Below the pieces are notes generated by a model, which saw only the letters and a program-made list of their open reading frames with translations, did not search any database and was not told the origin of the DNA. A DNA stretch of 64,000 nt, taken from Viridilinea sp964592425. GTDB lineage: Bacteria > Chloroflexota > Chloroflexia > Chloroflexales > Chloroflexaceae. Both the position numbers and the translations under genes were made by a program. The stretch is taken from positions 62,001 through 126,000 of the forward strand of contig CAZQCG010000001.1 in NCBI GenBank assembly GCA_964592425.1, written 5' to 3'. Positions 59,186-64,000 of this stretch are shown in pieces (positions within the stretch are counted from its first letter, which is position 1; each line of letters opens with the position of its first letter).

Positions 59186-59893
59186 ATGAGTCAGGCCCAG
59201 AGTGAGCGTGGGCGCAAAGTTGCCGCCAAAAAGCAGAACCCCCTGGTACCCTTCTACTGGGTGGTAGGCGGGCTGGTGGTGCTTGCTGCCGCATTCTTAA
59301 TCACCTTTGCCGCCCGGGGCGGCTTTGGCAGCACCACGGTAACGCCGATCAACGCCCCAGTCGGGCTAAGCGAGGACGGTTACTGGTACAAGGGCGACCC
59401 GGCTGCGCCGGTCAAGGTAATGACCTACAGTGATTACCAGTGCCCCTCTTGTGCCTTCTACGATCTCCGCATTGGCCCGATCATCGACCGCGACTATGTT
59501 GAGACGGGCAAGGTGCAATTTATTTACCACGAGTTTCCGCTGAACGGCCACCAGCATGCCGTGGTGGCCGCTGCGGCTGCTCGTTGTGCCGGCGACCAGG
59601 GCGAATTCTGGGGCATGCACGATATGCTCTTCCAGAATCAGGACACCTGGGCCCAACTGCGCACAGTCAACAATGTCTTCTCAGGCTACGCCGGACAACT
59701 TGGGCTTGACCGTAGCACATTTGACACTTGTTTGAACGATGGCATCTACACGGCGCAGATGCAGGCAGCGGCTCAGGAGTCAATTGAGCGCGGCATCACC
59801 GGCACGCCGACCTTCGACGTGAACGGCCAGTTAGTTGATATGAACGGCCTGCCCGCTGCGATCGAGGCCGCCCTGAGCGCCGCCGGTCAGTAG
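59186..59893 (+). CDS. Membrane-anchored DsbA-family thioredoxin-like protein
   Basis: A 235-residue thiol oxidoreductase outside the cytoplasm. A basic N-terminus is followed by one transmembrane helix (about residues 22-43) and a DsbA/Thioredoxin_4 domain with active site CPSC (Cys86, Cys89), HEFPLNGHQHAVVAAAAARCAG and the cis-proline loop GTPTF. It could oxidise or reduce protein thiols, for example apocytochromes c of the act complex. It has its own promoter, so it is probably not part of the bch operon. A hairpin follows the stop. Confidence 0.88.
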   Translation: MSQAQSERGRKVAAKKQNPLVPFYWVVGGLVVLAAAFLITFAARGGFGSTTVTPINAPVGLSEDGYWYKGDPAAPVKVMTYSDYQCPSCAFYDLRIGPIIDRDYVETGKVQFIYHEFPLNGHQHAVVAAAAARCAGDQGEFWGMHDMLFQNQDTWAQLRTVNNVFSGYAGQLGLDRSTFDTCLNDGIYTAQMQAAAQESIERGITGTPTFDVNGQLVDMNGLPAAIEAALSAAGQ

Positions 59894-59963
59894 AGACACG
59901 TAACGCGCCCTCCAACTTCGCCTTCCTGAGCACTTGGCCTTCTCCCAACACTATGTGACCATG

Positions 59964-59995
59964 CCTCCTATCGCCTCACGAATGGCGATAGGAGG
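59964..59995. terminator. Bidirectional hairpin terminator
   Basis: A perfect 12-bp stem (CCTCCTATCGCC and complement) with an eight-base loop between convergent genes. The stretch from here to 60139 shows nothing else. Confidence 0.75.
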
Positions 59996-60139
59996 ATCCC
60001 ACGACTCCGTTACGCTGACGGATGATTGCGGACGTACAGCTGCGTGGGCTGAGCGCGTTCTGGCTCAGGTTGGAAGCGAGCACGGGAGATGCGGAAGAGC
60101 CGATCTTTCGTGACGCCCTGCGCGTGGGCTTCGACAAAC

Positions 60140-62329
60140 TCAGCCAACACCGGTTGGAAGCGCATCCCTCCGCAGAGCCGCCAGCACGCGCTCGGGCGTG
60201 AAGGGCAACTCATTGAGCCAGACACCGGTGGCGTTATGAATGGCGGCCGCGACGGCAGGGGCAAAGGCGATCAGCGGCAACTCGGCGACACCACGCGCAC
60301 CAAAGGGGCCTTCAGGGTCAGCCCGCTCGATGATGAGTGGCGTGATGGCAACGGGCGTGTCGAGAATGGTCGGCAGCAGGTAACTGCTGAGGCCGGAAGT
60401 CACCACACGACCTTCGCGCAACTGAAAGTGCTCCAGCAGGGTGAAGCCGAGGGCCTGGGCCAGGGCACCCTCGATCTGGCCTTCGAGCTGCTGGCGGTTC
60501 AATGCACGCCCGACATCATGGGCGCTAATGACACGTAGGACGCGCACCAGGCCCGTGGCCGTGTCGACCTCAACTTCAACCGCCTGGGCAACATAGCCAT
60601 AGGCATAGTTGGGCCGCCCGGCGGTCGTCTGCGGGTCGAGCGAGGTGGTGGCGGGGGCACGATACTGCACCGTGGCACAGGCCGGGCGCTCCTCGTTCTG
60701 CCAGGCTTGCCGCGCAGCTGTGGCGGCATCGTGGATGGCCCGCCCGGCCATCATGGTCAGGCGTGAGGCTGAGGCCGATCCGGCATTGGGTGTCTCGGCG
60801 CTATCGTCGCTGATCAGCTCGATCTGCGCGAGGGGAAGTTCGAGGATGGTTGCGGCGATCTGAGCCAGGATGGTATGCACACCCTGGCCGACCTCGGCCG
60901 CCCCGATGCGCAACTCGGCGCGCTCAATTGTCGCTTGGCCGAAGAGATTGACCGTGGCAGTACATTGTTCGGGATAGCCGAAGGAGTAGCCCAGGTTCTT
61001 GATACCACAGGTGATGCCCCACCCACGCCGCAGGGTTGGGGCCGGAGCTGTAGGGAGAGCGGAAGATTCACTGGCGGCCTCTGCCGCACGCTGCCGATCC
61101 AACTCGGCGAGACAGGCATCAAGACATTCACGCACACTGACGCCGGGCGGCAGGAGGTTCTGGGTCGGCTCGAGGCTGCCTTCGCGGTAGAGGTTGATGC
61201 GCCGCAGAGCCACCGGATCGAGGGCCAACGCTTCGGCCAGCCGCTCGATCATCAACTCACTGGCGAACTGGGCCTGGGGCGCACCAAAGCCGCGAAAGGC
61301 ACCGGCTGGGAGGTTGTTGGTGTAGATCGCATAGGCGTCAACCGCCAGGTTCGGCACCTCGTAGCAGCCACTGGCGAAGAGGGCCACACATTTGATCACC
61401 TCCTGGCTGGTCGAGGCATAGGCCCCACCGTCGGCGATGGCACGGGCCGTCATCGCGACGATCCGCCCATCGCGCATGGCACCCCAGCGGCACTCAATCG
61501 TGACCGGGTGGCGCTTATGATGGGCGAAGATCGACTCGCTGCGATCCCAGACAATCGTGACAGGCCGGCCCAGACGCCATGCCGCCAGGGCCAGCAGGTG
61601 CTGCACGGAGAGATCTTCACGCCCGCCGAAGGCCCCGCCAATGGCGCCATAACGCACCACCACCTGATCTTCAGGCAGGGCAAGCATGGCAGCGATCTGA
61701 CGCCGATCTTCGTGCAACCACTGGCCAGCGCTCTCAACCACCACCCGACCCTGCGCATCAAGATAAGCGATGCCCGCCTCGGGTTGCAGGTAGGCATGCT
61801 CCTGCCAACTGGTGGTAAAGTGCCCGCTGACCACAACATCGGCGGCGACGAGGGCGGCCTCAGCATCACCTTTGCGAAGAGGGCAGTGGTAGATCAGATT
61901 GCTGCCACGCTCAGCATGGATAAGCGGCGCACCGGGCTCCAGGGCCTGCAGGGGGTCACTCACCACAGGTAGATCCGCATACTCAACCCGTACCAGCCTG
62001 GCCGCAGCCTCGGCCAGCGCCCGGCTCTCGGCCACAACCAGGGCGACACGGTCACCGACGTAGCGCACGACGTCGCCACAGAGCACTGGCTGGTCAGCTT
62101 CGATCAGGCCATAGGCATTGGAGGGCACATCGGCAGCCGTCAGTACAGCGACCACCCCCGGCATAGCCAGGGCGGCGCTGGCATCGATGGCGAGAATGCG
62201 GGCGTGGGGTCGCCCGGCAAAAACAAGCTTGAGGTGCAGCATACCTGGGCGTACCAGATCACCCGGGTAGCGCGTCGTGCCCGTGACTTTGCCAAGCGCG
62301 TCGGGGCGGGGGATAGAGGTGCCAATCAT
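60140..62329 (-). CDS. Xanthine dehydrogenase-family molybdenum subunit
   Basis: A 729-residue large subunit of the molybdenum hydroxylases (xanthine dehydrogenase, CO dehydrogenase, aldehyde oxidase class). Residues 1 to about 120 are the a/b hammerhead domain (DALGKVTGTTRYPGD). Cofactor-contact loops are GGAFGGREDL, RGFGAPQAQFA and IGAAEVGQGVHT; the C-terminal GARGVAELPLIAFAPAV contains the conserved catalytic-region glutamate. ATG at 62329 lies seven bases after the fused FAD/Fe-S gene stop. No CO-dehydrogenase selenium/copper-site Cys motif was noted, so the substrate is likely a purine, aldehyde or N-heterocycle. Confidence 0.9.
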   Translation of the reverse strand: MIGTSIPRPDALGKVTGTTRYPGDLVRPGMLHLKLVFAGRPHARILAIDASAALAMPGVVAVLTAADVPSNAYGLIEADQPVLCGDVVRYVGDRVALVVAESRALAEAAARLVRVEYADLPVVSDPLQALEPGAPLIHAERGSNLIYHCPLRKGDAEAALVAADVVVSGHFTTSWQEHAYLQPEAGIAYLDAQGRVVVESAGQWLHEDRRQIAAMLALPEDQVVVRYGAIGGAFGGREDLSVQHLLALAAWRLGRPVTIVWDRSESIFAHHKRHPVTIECRWGAMRDGRIVAMTARAIADGGAYASTSQEVIKCVALFASGCYEVPNLAVDAYAIYTNNLPAGAFRGFGAPQAQFASELMIERLAEALALDPVALRRINLYREGSLEPTQNLLPPGVSVRECLDACLAELDRQRAAEAASESSALPTAPAPTLRRGWGITCGIKNLGYSFGYPEQCTATVNLFGQATIERAELRIGAAEVGQGVHTILAQIAATILELPLAQIELISDDSAETPNAGSASASRLTMMAGRAIHDAATAARQAWQNEERPACATVQYRAPATTSLDPQTTAGRPNYAYGYVAQAVEVEVDTATGLVRVLRVISAHDVGRALNRQQLEGQIEGALAQALGFTLLEHFQLREGRVVTSGLSSYLLPTILDTPVAITPLIIERADPEGPFGARGVAELPLIAFAPAVAAAIHNATGVWLNELPFTPERVLAALRRDALPTGVG

Positions 62330-62336
62330 GGTAGCT

Positions 62337-63767
62337 TCATTCTGGCAATTCGACCGCGCCGCAGGCGGCATGGACAGCGGTAATGATCTTGCGGTAGCCG
62401 GTGCAGCGGCAGAGATTGCCAGCCAGGGCCGCCTGGATCTGGTGCTGGTCGGGCTGGGGGTGTTCGGCAAGCAGGCGCGCTCCGGCCATCAGCATACCAG
62501 GGATACAGTAACCACACTGCACGGCCCCCTGAGCGATGAAGCTGGCCTGGAGCGGGTGCAGGGTCGTTGGGCCAGCCCCCGGCACAGTGGCAGCCAGGCC
62601 CTCAATGGTGGTAACCTCGCAGCCATGGGCCTGGGCCGCCGGCACCAGGCAACTCATGACCGCCTGGCCATCAAGCCAGACCGTACAGGCCCCACACTCG
62701 CCCTCGGCGCAACCCTCCTTGGTGCCAGTCAGCCCGGCGTCCTCACGCAGGGCGTCCAGCAGGGTCTTGTGGGCCGAGAGGCTGGTTGGTCTGCCATTGA
62801 CGCTGGCGATGACGCTGCTCAGCGCGGTTGCAGGCGGAGCTGCCAGCCGGGATTGCTCGCTAACAGGGCTGGCCCTGGTCTCGAGCAGCACCGGCTGGGC
62901 CGGCCAGCCGAGTGCTTCATCGCCGGCAGCCAGGCGCTCAAGCGCACGCGTGACGAGGGCGGCCACCGCTTCGCGTCGGTAGGCAGCCGAGCCACGCAGA
63001 TCATCGATGGGCCTGGCGGCAGCAGCCGCTTCGGCAGCCGCCGTGGCAATCGTGGTAGGGCTGAGGGCCTGGCCAGAGAGGGCCGCCTCAGCCGCAGTAG
63101 CCCGGATGATCGTAGGCGCAACACAGCCCAGGGCAATCCGCGCGCTGCTTACGGCATTGGCTTGCCAGGTAAGTACCACGGCCACATTGACGACAGCAAT
63201 GGCCTGGGCGCGGCGCAGGCCAAGCTTGAGGAAGATACCGCGCTGGTCTGGGGCAAGGGCAGGCACCCGGATCTCGCACAACAGCTCGGCGGGGGCGAGA
63301 GCAGTACGCCGCACGCCCTGGTAGAAGTCGGCCAAGGGCAGACGACGTTCGCCGTTGGGGCCGACAAGGCCCACTTCGGCCCCCAGCGCAACCAGGGCGG
63401 TGATCGTATCGTTGGCCGGTGAGGCGGTGACCAGGTTCCCGGCGACTGTGCCGCGGGTGCGAATCTGTGGTGCGCCAACCTCAAGGCAAGCCTGAGCCAG
63501 AGGGAGGGTGCGGGCAACACAGGCCGGGCTGGCGATCACATCGTTATGGGTTGCCAGAGCCCCAAGACAGATTCGTTCAGCCTCCTCACGCACATAACGC
63601 AGACCAGCAACCCGACTCAGATCGATCACGGTTGCGGTCGGACGCACGCCATGGTCAAGCTCGACCATGACATCGGTACCCCCGGCAAGCAGGCGAGCGT
63701 CGGGATTGGCCTGCATCAGACTGATCACCTCGGCCAGGCCGGTGGGCTGGTAGTAGTGTTGCCACAT
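62337..63767 (-). CDS. Xanthine dehydrogenase-family FAD and [2Fe-2S] subunit fusion
   Basis: A 476-residue fusion. Residues 1 to about 280 are the FAD-binding domain (LLAGGTDVMVELDHG, RGTVAGNLVTASPANDTITAL). Residues from about 320 form the small iron-sulfur domain: plant-ferredoxin cluster Cys353, Cys358, Cys361, Cys373, then the second cluster Cys418, Cys421, Cys453, Cys455. Order FAD then 2Fe-2S is the reverse of the eukaryotic xanthine dehydrogenase, where Fe-S comes first. It starts 21 bases after the ABC gene and ends seven before the molybdenum subunit, so the three are one operon. Confidence 0.92.
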   Translation of the reverse strand: MWQHYYQPTGLAEVISLMQANPDARLLAGGTDVMVELDHGVRPTATVIDLSRVAGLRYVREEAERICLGALATHNDVIASPACVARTLPLAQACLEVGAPQIRTRGTVAGNLVTASPANDTITALVALGAEVGLVGPNGERRLPLADFYQGVRRTALAPAELLCEIRVPALAPDQRGIFLKLGLRRAQAIAVVNVAVVLTWQANAVSSARIALGCVAPTIIRATAAEAALSGQALSPTTIATAAAEAAAAARPIDDLRGSAAYRREAVAALVTRALERLAAGDEALGWPAQPVLLETRASPVSEQSRLAAPPATALSSVIASVNGRPTSLSAHKTLLDALREDAGLTGTKEGCAEGECGACTVWLDGQAVMSCLVPAAQAHGCEVTTIEGLAATVPGAGPTTLHPLQASFIAQGAVQCGYCIPGMLMAGARLLAEHPQPDQHQIQAALAGNLCRCTGYRKIITAVHAACGAVELPE

Positions 63768-63788
63768 AGAGAATCACCTGAACAGGGT

Positions 63789-64000
63789 TTACTCCGTCGT
63801 CAGACGGAGGAACAACTCTTCCAGATTTTCGGCCTGAACAGCAAATTCACTGATTGGCAAGCCCTGGCTGACCAGAGCCGTCAGCAAACGAGTCTGCTCT
63901 TCTTCATCAGCGCTGCCCAGTTCAAGCAACAGGCTGCGCTCATCGTTCGGGTCGCGCTGCAGGCCACGCAACTGTGGCAGGTCGGCTACGGGACTGCTCA
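63789..64000 (-). CDS. C-terminus of an ABC transporter ATP-binding protein (partial)
   Basis: The last 69 or so residues of a protein whose gene starts beyond the window. The frame is open to the edge, and the visible tail (SLLLELGSADEEEQTRLLTALVSQGLPISEF then NLEELFLRLTTE) matches the C-terminal regulatory tail of drug/ABC-2-type ATPases, which end in ENLEELFLRLT. No nucleotide-binding motif is within view, so only the tail supports the call. It precedes the molybdenum hydroxylase genes by 21 bases. Confidence 0.65.
   Translation of the reverse strand, partial: SSPVADLPQLRGLQRDPNDERSLLLELGSADEEEQTRLLTALVSQGLPISEFAVQAENLEELFLRLTTE

Noticed and set aside
1..64000. CRISPR arrays, insertion sequences, prophage and attachment sites
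   Set aside because: No regularly spaced repeats, transposase or integrase genes, or long terminal repeats were seen.

Overview
The window is 64 kb of GC-rich bacterial DNA with dense, operon-like genes. It carries a complete actABCDEFG cluster (quinol-oxidising Alternative Complex III) and a roughly 28 kb same-strand block of haem and bacteriochlorophyll genes that includes bchM, bchH, bchN, bchB, bchL and bciB. That combination points to a filamentous anoxygenic phototroph of the Chloroflexota, order Chloroflexales. The genus cannot be fixed from the sequence alone. No insertion sequence, prophage, CRISPR array or rRNA was seen; the only RNA gene found is an initiator tRNA.

Layout. 1-4.9 kb: thioesterase, tRNA-fMet (minus strand), NUDIX hydrolase, PHP phosphoesterase, EamA transporter, a cysteine-less rhodanese-like membrane protein and a metallo-beta-lactamase-fold hydrolase. 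5-13.4 kb: minus-strand act operon, read actA to actG, behind a consensus promoter at 13357-13384. 13.7-18.2 kb: minus-strand operon arsR, malic enzyme, MFS transporter, hemW. 18.4-20.2 kb: divergent SulP transporter, with back-to-back promoters whose -35 boxes form a palindrome. 20.2-25.5 kb: PfkB kinase, then moaD plus a small unknown gene convergent with a tungsten-type aldehyde:ferredoxin oxidoreductase, then an acyl/malonyl-CoA synthetase. 25.6-30.5 kb: Tat-exported 5'-nucleotidase and pyruvate phosphate dikinase. 30.8-59.9 kb: the tetrapyrrole block, all plus strand. 60.1-64 kb: a two-gene xanthine-dehydrogenase-type molybdenum hydroxylase and the tail of an ABC ATPase, minus strand.

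How the genes work together. HemA, HemL, HemB, HemC, HemD, HemE, HemN and HemY cover every step from glutamyl-tRNA to protoporphyrin IX. BchH (with BchI/BchD, not in the window) and BchM insert and methylate magnesium protoporphyrin. BciB reduces the 8-vinyl group, and BchN/B/L reduce protochlorophyllide in the dark. A PucC-like transporter, an oligopeptide-type ABC importer without an ATPase, a CoA-transferase with an extra C-terminal domain and an unknown histidine-rich membrane protein are embedded in the block.

The most interesting non-coding signal is an inverted repeat GTAGT-N11-ACTAC, present perfectly in front of bchM, bchH and bchN, with four matching spacer positions. The bchM and bchN copies sit just downstream of the same extended -10 element (ATGTTATAAT). 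This looks like a shared regulatory element for (bacterio)chlorophyll genes, acting either as a DNA operator or as an mRNA leader hairpin.
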